Shown here piece by piece: positions 1-7,090 of a DNA stretch of 64,000 bases (position 1 is its first letter; every line of letters begins with the position of its first letter). The position numbers and the translations under genes were made by a program. The notes beneath the pieces are model-generated. The model was not told the origin of the DNA, did not search any database, and saw only the letters and a program-made list of their open reading frames with translations. The DNA comes from Candidatus Dormiibacterota bacterium (GTDB lineage Bacteria > Vulcanimicrobiota > Vulcanimicrobiia > Vulcanimicrobiales > Vulcanimicrobiaceae): NCBI GenBank assembly GCA_035532035.1, contig DATKRS010000003.1, forward strand, positions 1 to 64,000, in the 5' to 3' direction.

Positions 1-116
1 CGAGCGCGTTTTAAAGCCCACCATGCAGGCAGCGCCACTCATTGCGCGGCAAACGCTCCGCGCCCTTGGCGCGCGCGCTCGACGGTGTCGTTGCGAACCA
101 ATGCCTCATGGCGACG
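1..116. other. Unassigned left edge
   Basis: No gene can be supported here. The open frames crossing it are not convincing as proteins. The 9-mer GCGCCCTTG also occurs in the left arm of the palindromic repeat at 6499-6587, so this may be the rearranged left half of that repeat, but the match is too short to be sure. Confidence 0.3.
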
Positions 117-164
117 ATGGGATTCGTCGAGGGATACTACATAAGGGCGCTCTAACGTCCGGTT
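117..164. repeat. Half copy of a palindromic repeat
   Basis: Bases 117-148 match 6536-6567 at 31 of 32 positions, and the AACGTCCGGTT tail (154-164) matches 6573-6583. Only the loop and right arm of the full 89-base palindrome are recognisable. The two copies bracket the orphan Rhs modules, the IS3 element and the solo cas1 gene, so they may mark a region built up by transposition or recombination. Confidence 0.7.
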
Positions 165-298
165 CCGCGGGGGCGCGGGCTATATCGCCGCGCCGGGCAC
201 CCGCTGAGACCAATCGTCCAAGATCGCAAAGGTGTCTCCGCTTCCAGCTTCTTGAGCGCCCCGACGATCTGGGTCTCAGAAGACTTGGACCTCTTCAC
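152..298 (-). pseudogene. IS3-family orfA N-terminal remnant
   Basis: A 48-codon frame starts at a GTG with a good ribosome binding site (AAGGAG on the minus strand, at 307-312). Its first 20 residues begin MKRSKSSETQIVGALKK when GTG is read as Met. This is the characteristic start of the helix-turn-helix OrfA of one branch of IS3-family transposases. The similarity ends after about 20 residues and the frame runs through unrelated sequence to a stop, so only the 5' tip of an orfA is left. It differs from the OrfA of the intact element at 2189 and so came from another insertion sequence. Confidence 0.5.
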
Positions 299-364
299 GA
301 TGGGGTCTCCTTGGCCAGCCTCCCCCGATATCTCACAGTTTCAACGGGCGAAGATTTCCCGCCC

Positions 365-1222
365 TCAAGTCACCGTCCAGGAGCACACGGGTGTGTAGTG
401 CCCATGCAAGACTATGTGTGTCCCAACCGCCAGGATCCAATCCCCGTCCGTTAGCAAGGCGGGCCTGCCGCCACCCGTGATGCACGCGAGATCGCCGTGG
501 TACCAGTGCTTCCCTCCATCAAGCGAGTACGTGGGATCATCACCGCTGCTACCGTACCCCAAGAGTGCGGGGACAGATGAATCCTGAGCAACAACTCCGC
601 TCGCGCAGCCTATCCTCCGAACGGAGCCGCTATATAGTCTTAGGATGTAGGCTGCCGTAGGCTCAAGAAGCATTCTCGGCAAGCTACTGGAGCACGCGCT
701 GTCTCCATTGATGAATGCTACGGCATTGTCGCCGACGAAGGCGAGAGAAGAGGGGAGTGGGTTGTCTATGGCGCCAACCAGAGCAATCCTCACCAAGACC
801 TTCGGTGCGTGACTGAAATCAAACACGAGTAACTGTTCCTTCCCCTTGCCGGCAAGGAACTCGATGCAGGCTCCGCGGGACCCGTTCGGCGACAACGCCA
901 CATTCGGAACTTCGCAGTGATGCCCAAGCAAAACGGGCCCGCCACGATACGTAACCTGGCCCGATCTGTCATTAGTGGGAACCTCCAGGGTCGCAGCCGC
1001 GTTGCGGCGGGCAACCGTTACGAACCTGCCTGAGATAAAACCCATCCTGCGCCCGGCCACAACATATGTGCCAATGCGCGCGGGCTTGTCCTCGCCGCGG
1101 CGCTCAACGGCGTATGCATACAAAACGCCCGGCACGCCCGTGACGTATCCTTGCCGGTGCGACGCGGCGCACCCGCACTCGATTGCGGCAATAATTCCTA
1201 TTGCACAGAGCGGCGTCGCCAT
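365..1222 (-). CDS. Hypothetical secreted protein next to an Rhs module
   Basis: I do not recognise this 285-residue protein. The chosen ATG is followed by a short hydrophobic stretch rich in Ala, Ile and Cys that could be a secretion signal; an in-frame start further upstream at 1369 would overlap the preceding gene. Near the C-terminus is a BNR-like segment (YSLDGGKHWY), which hints at a beta-propeller blade, but no full repeat series is visible. It lies 109 bases downstream of the orphan Rhs C-terminal module and on the same strand, where an immunity gene would be expected. Its size and apparent export would be unusual for a cytoplasmic immunity protein, so an accessory or unrelated function is as likely. 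Confidence 0.5.
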   Translation of the reverse strand: MATPLCAIGIIAAIECGCAASHRQGYVTGVPGVLYAYAVERRGEDKPARIGTYVVAGRRMGFISGRFVTVARRNAAATLEVPTNDRSGQVTYRGGPVLLGHHCEVPNVALSPNGSRGACIEFLAGKGKEQLLVFDFSHAPKVLVRIALVGAIDNPLPSSLAFVGDNAVAFINGDSACSSSLPRMLLEPTAAYILRLYSGSVRRIGCASGVVAQDSSVPALLGYGSSGDDPTYSLDGGKHWYHGDLACITGGGRPALLTDGDWILAVGTHIVLHGHYTPVCSWTVT

Positions 1223-1331
1223 CCATCGCCCTGCATTCGTGGAATCCGGTGCCTGAGAATCCCGGGGTCGGCGACGCGAGACTTGAGGCTTTTGCCAAAC
1301 GGCACGCGGGGTTAGGAGCATACTGCGCCTT

Positions 1332-2110
1332 TCACAACTGCGAAGCATCGGTAAGGAGCGGCTGCGCATTGTCCTTACTCCCGCCGCCGTTGAACGGGTC
1401 GCCGTTGCCGAAGTAATTCTTTGACCCGCTCCCGTTGACTAGGGTTACTCGGGCATAGCTGTCTAGGGTTCCGCCCTCCGCACGCACGGAATGCTGAAAG
1501 TTCGACCAGCTTTTCCTTATGGTCCCGCTGTTCGGATTGATACCCTGAGATTCGTAGACCGACGTTGGAACCCCATGCTCAACGGCCCCAACGATTGCAA
1601 CATGATCTTCGTGACCGCCGAAGTTTACGAAGATTATGTCTCCTACGTGCATACCCCCGCCGGTGAATTGCCGCAGTTCATCGTGGATCGCGAAGTAATG
1701 GTGCATGTTCTCCGTGTCCAGATCGGGTTTGTTTGAGAACAGACCGTGCATGTTATAGCCGTTCATCTCAAAAACATGTTGCCAATAATCAGATACTATC
1801 AGTTCGTGGAGGTTAATATCGAGGGCCCCTTTGTAGGCGTCTTCCACGTACGTGCTGCACGACTCGAGAATCTGGTTCGGCTGCCCGGCCATCCAGGCCC
1901 CTATTTGGGTCTCCTGTGCCTGAGTCAGAAACCCCGTCGGGTCGCTGTACGCTTCTGGATTGTTCCCGTTCCACATATAGGACTTTTGGGACGCAGGGGC
2001 GTCAACGTTACCTGCGTAGGCGTCGGGGGTGGTCCACGTGCCGGTGCTCGAATCATACGTACGGGCGCCCTGAATGGAATCCGTTCCGTCGGTGTAACCG
2101 TAGAGGTGGC
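1332..2110 (-). pseudogene. Orphan Rhs C-terminal module, CHAP/NlpC-like toxin tip
   Basis: The frame covers the last part of an Rhs core (segment YGYTDGTDSIQGARTYD, then a YMWNGNNP...DPTG boundary) followed by a unique C-terminal domain of about 200 residues. That tip has a Cys in ESCSTYVEDAY, a GDIIFVNFGGHEDHVAIV segment with a candidate catalytic His, and the layout of a CHAP or NlpC/P60 cysteine amidase; the fold call is an inference. The core upstream of about 2110 is absent. The sequence runs into about 25 bases of unrelated DNA and then the IS3-family element, so there is no signal peptide or proper start. This looks like a displaced orphan toxin cassette that could act only after recombination with an intact core. 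The tip is less GC-rich than its surroundings, as is common for these modules. Confidence 0.7.
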
Positions 2111-2188
2111 CTCGGTTAATCGAACACCCCTCTAAGTGATGAATCCGCTCCGTCGAAGGCGAAAGAGCCTTCAGAAAAGGAGCAGATC

Positions 2189-2491
2189 TTGACACGACGC
2201 GCCCGCCGGAACCATTCTCCGGCATTTAAAGCAAAGGTGGCCATCGCCGCGATCCAGGGGACGCTGACGATCTCGGAGCTGGCGAAGCGGTTCGATATCC
2301 ATCCGAACCAGATTGCGCAATGGAAGACGCAGCTGCTCGAAAGCGCAGCTGCGGTTTTCGGCAGTACTGCGAAAGCCGACGAGAGCCCCGACCTTCAGGC
2401 ATTACACGCGAAGATCGGGCAGCTCGCGCTGGAGAACGATTTTTTAGAGAAGGCGCTCGGGCGCGTCGGCGGTCCGAGCGTACGGCGATGA
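2189..2491 (+). CDS. IS3-family transposase OrfA
   Basis: A 100-residue protein with an N-terminal helix-turn-helix (HSPAFKAKVAIAAIQG, then ISELAKRFDIHPNQIAQWK) and a C-terminal leucine-rich helix (ALHAKIGQLALENDFLEKAL) as in IS3 OrfA proteins. It binds the element ends and dimerises. The start is a TTG preceded by AGGAG at 2178-2182, six bases away. The heptamer T TTT TTA at 2440-2446 lies in the reading frame so that a -1 slip would join OrfA to the orfB frame, giving the OrfAB transposase. OrfA alone usually acts as a regulator in this family. Confidence 0.92.
   Translation: MTRRARRNHSPAFKAKVAIAAIQGTLTISELAKRFDIHPNQIAQWKTQLLESAAAVFGSTAKADESPDLQALHAKIGQLALENDFLEKALGRVGGPSVRR
2440..2446 (+). 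promoter_or_regulatory. Predicted -1 ribosomal frameshift heptamer
   Basis: The bases T TTT TTA sit in the zero frame as codons TTT and TTA, which is the canonical X XXY YYZ slippery arrangement. After a -1 slip, reading continues in the orfB frame, which is open from here to the orfB ATG at 2488 and on to 3318. IS3-family elements commonly make OrfAB by -1 frameshifting; the site itself is read directly from the sequence and its use is inferred. Confidence 0.7.
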
Positions 2492-3318
2492 TCGACCGCG
2501 AGCACGATCTGTCGCTGACGCGCCAAGCCGAAATCCTTCGCCTCTCCCGCGGCTCGCTGTACTACCAACCGAAACCCGTGTCGGCCGCCGATCTGGAGCT
2601 GATGCGCGAGATCGATCGGCTGCACTTGGACTACCCGTTCGCCGGGGCTCGGATGCTGCGCGATCTGCTCAAAGGCAAGGGCTACGCCCCCCTGGGACGT
2701 AGGCATGTCGCGCGGCTCATGCGCCTGATGGGCATCGAAGCGCTCTACCGCAAGCAACGGACCTCTAAGCGCAATCCCGAGCATCCGGTCTTCCCATACT
2801 TGCTGCGCAACCTCGTCATCGATCACCCGAACCACGTGTGGGCTGCGGACATCAGCTATATCCCGATGCGTCGCGGCTTCCTCTACCTGTTCGCCGTTCT
2901 CGATTGGGCGACGCGCCGCGTGCTCTCGTGGCGCCTCTCGAATACGCTCACGACGGATTTCTGCATCGAGGCGGTGCAAGAAGCGATCGCGACGTACGGC
3001 AAGCCCGAGATATTCAACACCGACCAAGGCAGCCAATTCACCGATCACGATTTCGTGCAGCTCATTCGCGAGGAGCATGGCATCGCGCTGAGCATGGATG
3101 GCAAAGGCTGCTGGCGCGACAACGTCTTCGTCGAGCGCTTCTGGCGCTCGCTCAAGTACGAGGAAGTCTACCTGCACGCATACGAGAGTACCTCGGAAGC
3201 TCGCCGCGCCATCGGCAAGTACATCGACTTCTACAGCGGCCTACGGCCGCACTCGTCGCTCGACGGGCGCACACCCGATGCCGTATACTTCACCACACCG
3301 GCCGCAGAGGCGGCCTAA
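2488..3318 (+). CDS. IS3-family transposase OrfB (DDE integrase domain)
   Basis: A 276-residue rve-type catalytic protein. An N-terminal HTH_21-like region (LDYPFAGARMLRDLLKGKGY) precedes the catalytic core with Asp in HVWAADISYI, Asp in FNTDQGSQF and Glu in NVFVERFWRSLKYEEVY, the DDE triad of the family, and the C-terminal YNSLRPH-like motif reads FYSGLRPHSSLDGRTP. The ATG overlaps the orfA stop as ATGA. The frame is also open upstream of this ATG, so the active form is probably the frameshifted OrfAB fusion. All key residues are present, so the element may still be mobile. Confidence 0.93.
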   Translation: MIDREHDLSLTRQAEILRLSRGSLYYQPKPVSAADLELMREIDRLHLDYPFAGARMLRDLLKGKGYAPLGRRHVARLMRLMGIEALYRKQRTSKRNPEHPVFPYLLRNLVIDHPNHVWAADISYIPMRRGFLYLFAVLDWATRRVLSWRLSNTLTTDFCIEAVQEAIATYGKPEIFNTDQGSQFTDHDFVQLIREEHGIALSMDGKGCWRDNVFVERFWRSLKYEEVYLHAYESTSEARRAIGKYIDFYSGLRPHSSLDGRTPDAVYFTTPAAEAA

Positions 3319-3426
3319 CCTGCGGAGTTATCACTTAACGAGAGGCTATCCGCCGTTCAAAAAACCGGCGCCACCTCTGTTCGGCGACTACTTCGTGGGA
3401 GCTATATCAGTTAAGGAGGTAGAATA

Positions 3427-4806
3427 ATGACCGATCCTAGCGTTCTTACCATCGAAGGCTACGATGCCAGGTTATACGTAGAACGCGGTCACATCGTTAT
3501 ACGCGACGGCTTTCCGAGCGAAGGGAAAGTTCGCGAGATTCGCTTCCCGCGTGGCCGCTGCGAGGTCAAGCGCATCGTCGTGCGCGCGCCGGGCGGCACG
3601 ATTTCCATGCCTGCTATCGACTGGTGCGCGCGCATGGGCATCGCGCTCTCGTTCGTCGCCTCCGATAGCACCCTGCTCAACTGTATGATCCCGGACCAGC
3701 CGTACGACGGGCCCGTGAAGCGTGCTCAGGCCGTGGCAGGCACGACAGACGATGCGTGGGGTCTCGCGCGCTATCTCCTTACGCGCAAGCTGGACTCGCA
3801 GGTTAGTGCGATAACCCACGATTTCGCACGCCTGGGCGTAGGCAGCGCGCAATCTCGCTCCGCATCGGTCAAGCAGATCGAATCCTGCAAGGCGTCACTC
3901 GCGACTGCTAAGACCTTGGACGATTTCCTGGTGCTGGAGGGCAACGCGGCGCAAGCGTACTGGGAACTGCTCACTGCCACGCCACTGCCTTGGCGCGAAT
4001 GGGCCTACAAACGCATTCCCGCGCATTGGGCGGCTATCTCGCCACGCGCGAGTGGTGGGCGGGGTCGCGTGCGCGACGCAACTGACGCCTTTAATGCGAC
4101 CCTCAACTACTGCTACACGCTGCTGGAGGTGGAAACGCGAATCGCTTGTGAGGCCGTGGGGCTCGACCCGGACTTAGGGCTGCTGCACGTGGACGCTCGA
4201 CTGCGCGAGTCTTTCATCTTCGACCTACTTGAACCGCTGCGTGCGAAGGCTGACGTTTGGACGCTGGAACTCCTGCGCAAAGAGAAGCTGCACCCCGCCA
4301 TGTTCCACGAGCTGCGCGCCGGGATCGTGCGGCTCGATCCCGATCTGACGGAACTCCTCGCGAAGAGCCTCATGCCGCGATTCGGCAAAGCGGCGCTAGA
4401 GATTGCGAACGACTATGCGAAGCAGCTGCGCCGGATCACTGTGCCGCTCAAGCTCTTCCGCGCGGCGCCGAAGCCAATCGCTCAGCGGCGCGAGGCTTGG
4501 GCGCAGTCAACGTGCGCGTATTGCAAGGAGCCACTGCCGCGCAAGGGCTTGAAGTTCTGCGGGCGGCCGTGCTACCTGAGCTACAGCGTCGAGATCGCGA
4601 GGCCCATCGAAAAGGCTCAAGCGCGGCTTGCTGAGATGCGCGCAGCGGGACTAAGTCCGGGGCACGGCGGCGAGGCGGCCAAGAAGCGCGGCGCAAAGCT
4701 AGCGGAGAGCAATCGCAGGCGGAGTCTCGGGCTTACTCCCGACGAAATGCGTGCCCGCAAAGCGATCCAGATGCAGGGTTACCGCGCCGCGCGACGGACG
4801 CCGTGA
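3427..4806 (+). CDS. cas1: Solo Cas1-family integrase with C-terminal zinc finger
   Basis: A 459-residue protein with the two-part Cas1 architecture. An N-terminal beta-rich domain (about 1-100; RFPRGRCEVKRIVVRAPGGTIS, then IDWCARMGIALSFV) is followed by the alpha-helical catalytic domain. The three catalytic motifs are intact: Glu171 in LEGNAAQAYW, His254 in GLLHVDARLRESF, and Asp266/Glu269 in FDLLEPLR, with the family signature FNATLNYCYTLLEVE between them. Residues 350-459 are extra: a Cys4 finger (C363, C366, C378, C382) and a very basic tail. Cas1 normally works with Cas2 to insert spacers into CRISPR arrays; neither Cas2, an effector gene nor an array is visible in this window. The start has a strong AAGGAGG seven bases upstream. 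The next gene begins inside the stop codon. The pair sits between an IS3 element and a truncated Rhs module, so it may belong to a mobile element or be a domesticated integrase. Confidence 0.85.
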   Translation: MTDPSVLTIEGYDARLYVERGHIVIRDGFPSEGKVREIRFPRGRCEVKRIVVRAPGGTISMPAIDWCARMGIALSFVASDSTLLNCMIPDQPYDGPVKRAQAVAGTTDDAWGLARYLLTRKLDSQVSAITHDFARLGVGSAQSRSASVKQIESCKASLATAKTLDDFLVLEGNAAQAYWELLTATPLPWREWAYKRIPAHWAAISPRASGGRGRVRDATDAFNATLNYCYTLLEVETRIACEAVGLDPDLGLLHVDARLRESFIFDLLEPLRAKADVWTLELLRKEKLHPAMFHELRAGIVRLDPDLTELLAKSLMPRFGKAALEIANDYAKQLRRITVPLKLFRAAPKPIAQRREAWAQSTCAYCKEPLPRKGLKFCGRPCYLSYSVEIARPIEKAQARLAEMRAAGLSPGHGGEAAKKRGAKLAESNRRRSLGLTPDEMRARKAIQMQGYRAARRTP

Positions 4807-4997
4807 GCCTTCGCTATCGACCGTGGTTCGTGGTGTTCTGGCTAGCCTATGCGGTGTACTTGACCGGGCGGGCAATCTACACATGGCGCTCGTACCGTCC
4901 GGATGCGCTACACTTCTCGAATTCGCTAGGCATCATCTTCGGTCTCCTCGCCGGCGTGCTCAGTATCGCCTACCTGACGCGACGCCCGAAACAATAA
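4803..4997 (+). CDS. Small membrane protein coupled to solo cas1
   Basis: A 64-residue protein with two predicted membrane helices (about residues 8-26, WFVVFWLAYAVYLTGRAIY, and 42-58, LGIIFGLLAGVLSIAYL) and a short polar loop between them. It starts at a GTG that overlaps the cas1 stop as GTGA, so it should be translated together with cas1. I recognise no family. The coupling is the main reason to take it as a real gene and as a possible partner of the Cas1-like protein. Its stop lies about 12 bases before Rhs-derived sequence begins. Confidence 0.6.
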   Translation: MSLRYRPWFVVFWLAYAVYLTGRAIYTWRSYRPDALHFSNSLGIIFGLLAGVLSIAYLTRRPKQ

Positions 4998-5001
4998 TGG
5001 T

Positions 5002-6087
5002 TTGGGGGGGCAGCTTGACGATATCAAGATCGGTGCCCAGGGCGACATTCTGCCGCTTGACCCCAAGTACAAGGGCCTGACGTTTTACGACCGCGATCCA
5101 GGAGGTGGCGCGATGGGTTGTCATAACGCTACGGGCGCGACCTACATCGGTCCGAGTGAAACATACGCACGCACGACGACCGGCAAGATCCGGTCAGTCA
5201 CGTACGCTGTGTCACCGTGTTCGACTAACACGCGGTTCGCGCACGTTACCGGAACACCATCCATGCCTACTTCCGTCATGTGGTGGAGCAGCCCGTCGGC
5301 TGGGGTGGGCTTTCCATCGGGTGTAGGCGCAGGTAGCGTGCTCGGCATGCCCCGCACCGATGGTTACGCCGACGGAACAGATTCCATTCAGGGCGCCCGT
5401 ACGTATGATTCGAGCACCGGCACGTGGACGACGCCCGATGCGTATGCTGGCGACGCTAACGATCCCGCATCACAGAAGTCGTACATGTGGAACAGCAACA
5501 GCCCGGTGCAGTACTCTGATCCGACCGGCTTTGATAGCCTCTGGATTGGATATTCGGTCGCGTTTGCTACCGCGCTCATCATCCCGGTCCAGGGAATTCC
5601 TACCGTCGTTGTAACCGTAGTTGCGTGGCACGCCTACGCTGTGCTTGAAAACGATAACGGCAACATCGTGAAGACGTATTCCTATGGGCCCAGCGGAACG
5701 CGACCACCACGTCTCAATAATCACTATGACGATGACCAGACGCTGCGAAACGCGGAGCAAGCGAAAAGGAGCAACGCCCTAACGGAAGTTGGGAGTTGTC
5801 ACGGTCAATGTGCGTGGGAAAGACCTCTGAACGACTACTACAATAAGTGGCCAAACAACAAGGTGCCATACGACATTGTCTTCAATAATTCTAATAGCGC
5901 ACTGTCCGCAAACCTGAACGCGGCGGGATTCAACTCGCAAGCCCCTCCGGGCGCGCCGGGCTGGGTACCAGGCTGGAACGTCCCGATTCACGGGCTTAAC
6001 GGGAGCCTCTTTACTCAAGCCCTGCTCGAAGAGAGCGAGGGACTGGGCGGCAGCGCCGATCAGGAGCAGCGTGCGATTGGGTTTTGA
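5002..6087 (+). pseudogene. Orphan Rhs C-terminal module 2
   Basis: From about 5009 the sequence is almost the same as the end of the core of the full-length rhs gene (QLDDIKIGAQGD... through YMWNSNSPVQYSDPTG), for about 510 bases. After the DPTG boundary it changes to a unique 190-residue tip. The tip has a hydrophobic stretch (FATALIIPVQGIPTVVVTVV), a WHAYAVLENDNG segment and NNSNSALSANLNAAGF...PGWVPGW. This resembles His-then-Cys peptidase-fold domains with a typical NNCN motif, except that Ser replaces the Cys; the resemblance is tentative. The core has no 5' end because the cas1 region abuts it, so the module has no real start or export signal and lies opposite to the full-length rhs gene. 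Confidence 0.7.
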
Positions 6088-6117
6088 GTTACGCAGCAAT
6101 TGTGACGGAGGCACGAT

Positions 6118-6477
6118 ATGAAGAGGGCGATGAGGCTGGCTCTGCTTTCGCTGCCCGGTATCGCCGCAGCCTTCGGCTTTGGGGACGGTCTATACTTGTT
6201 CAGCTACAGTCCCTTTAAATGGGAATCCGCACTACAACTGAATCAGCTGGAGCTGTTCGACATGCTGACCCTCGTGCTAATGTGGCCACTGGGATTGCTG
6301 CTTACCGGATGGATAACGATCCCCGCGACCGTTTTGCTGTACGGCAGGTTGCGGCTCCTGGCAAAGCATGTCTGTCAGGGATGGAACTTGCTATGGTCGC
6401 TGCCCACCCACTTCGTCTTCGGTTTCATTTTGGGAGTGGCGCTTACGGTTCTGGGGATCAGGCTTCCGGCGATATAG
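6118..6477 (+). CDS. Membrane protein, possible immunity for Rhs module 2
   Basis: A 119-residue protein with three or four hydrophobic segments: an N-terminal one (LALLSLPGIAAAFGFG), one at about 49-75 (MLTLVLMWPLGLLLTGWITI) and one at the C-terminus (FVFGFILGVALTVLGI). It begins 30 bases after the stop of the orphan Rhs tip, on the same strand, which is the usual place for a cognate immunity gene. A membrane-borne immunity protein would fit a toxin with a hydrophobic entry segment. The function is inferred from position only; no family is recognised. Confidence 0.55.
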   Translation: MKRAMRLALLSLPGIAAAFGFGDGLYLFSYSPFKWESALQLNQLELFDMLTLVLMWPLGLLLTGWITIPATVLLYGRLRLLAKHVCQGWNLLWSLPTHFVFGFILGVALTVLGIRLPAI

Positions 6478-6498
6478 AAGCCATGCGCCCCGCGCCCC

Positions 6499-6587
6499 CG
6501 AAACCGGACGTTTGCGCGCCCTTGTGTAGTATCCCATGGGATTCGTCGACGGATACTACATAAGGGCTCCCAAACGTCCGGTTTTCG
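6499..6587. repeat. Nested palindromic repeat, full copy
   Basis: The outer arms CGAAACCGGACGTTTG (6499-6514) and CAAACGTCCGGTTTTCG (6571-6587) pair with a single extra base. The inner arms 6518-6534 and 6551-6567 pair at 16 of 17 positions, leaving a 16-base loop. The whole 89-base unit can form a long cruciform or RNA hairpin. A second, half copy is at 117-164. It could be a small non-autonomous transposable element or a REP-like repeat. The rest of 6478-6700 shows no gene. Confidence 0.75.
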
Positions 6588-6700
6588 CGAATGTCGCTTC
6601 GCGGCTGGGCTCAGGTCGGCGAAATGAAATGCCGCTGCCTATTCTTATCTCAGCGCCGCATCATAGAGCCTCCAGGAAGACGAGCAGTTCTGAAACGTGT

Positions 6701-7090
6701 TCAGCTTTCCCATCTCTTAAACGCTTCGAGCTCTGCGCGTCCTCTAGGCCCTAGGAGTTCGTCGAGAGCGAGCCCGGCAAGTTTTGGGCTCGCGAGCGGC
6801 TGGATGACCTCCAAGACGAAAACATCCTGTGAACGCGAATCGCCTTCTGCCAGCACTTTTTCGGTAAGTCGAAACAGCGACTGTAGGCGTTTCGTCGTGC
6901 CGTGGTCAGGGCGTCCCTTCGTCAGCGTGTCCTGTAGCGGACCCATGATCTGGCCAAGAATGACATAACTTGGCACTAGGTCCGGGTAGTCTGCCAGTTC
7001 TCGGTCGACCATCGCCACTGAGTCCGGGAGATAATCCTTGATTAGCTGAGGTATGTCGTCGTAGCGAATCACACTTACCAACAGTGACAC
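6701..7090 (-). CDS. Probable immunity protein for the full-length Rhs toxin
   Basis: A 129-residue, soluble, mostly helical protein (QLIKDYLPDSVAMVDRELADYP; VFVLEVIQPLASPKLAGLALDELLG). Its GTG start overlaps the last base of the rhs stop codon (TAGTG), so the two are translationally coupled. Polymorphic toxin genes are normally followed directly by their immunity gene, so this assignment rests on position and coupling. The ordered helical pattern resembles immunity or SMI/DUF-type helical proteins, but I cannot name the family with confidence. Confidence 0.65.
   Translation of the reverse strand: MSLLVSVIRYDDIPQLIKDYLPDSVAMVDRELADYPDLVPSYVILGQIMGPLQDTLTKGRPDHGTTKRLQSLFRLTEKVLAEGDSRSQDVFVLEVIQPLASPKLAGLALDELLGPRGRAELEAFKRWES

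Larger units (their letters stand above)
2131..3339 (+). mobile_element. Intact IS3-family insertion sequence
   Basis: The element carries overlapping orfA and orfB with a complete DDE catalytic set. Imperfect terminal inverted repeats are visible: TAAGTGATGAATCCGC at the left (from 2133) against the reverse complement of GCGGAGTTATCACTTA at the right (3322-3337). No clear target duplication could be seen, so the ends are good to a few bases only. The left flank is Rhs core sequence and the right flank is the solo cas1 region, which suggests that DNA was lost or rearranged when or after the element inserted. Confidence 0.85.

Noticed and set aside
23-454. 143-residue open frame at the left edge
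   Set aside because: It crosses the palindromic repeat and the orfA remnant on the other strand, and its composition is Arg/Pro-rich without any family motif.
2092-3360. Target-site duplication of the IS3 element
   Set aside because: The bases next to the two inverted repeats (CTC and ACG by my best borders) do not match, and the flanks come from different sequences.
3319-3426. Possible CRISPR repeats or leader near cas1
   Set aside because: I looked for direct repeats on both sides of the gene (3319-3426, 4998-5100) and found none; the flanks are an IS end and Rhs sequence.
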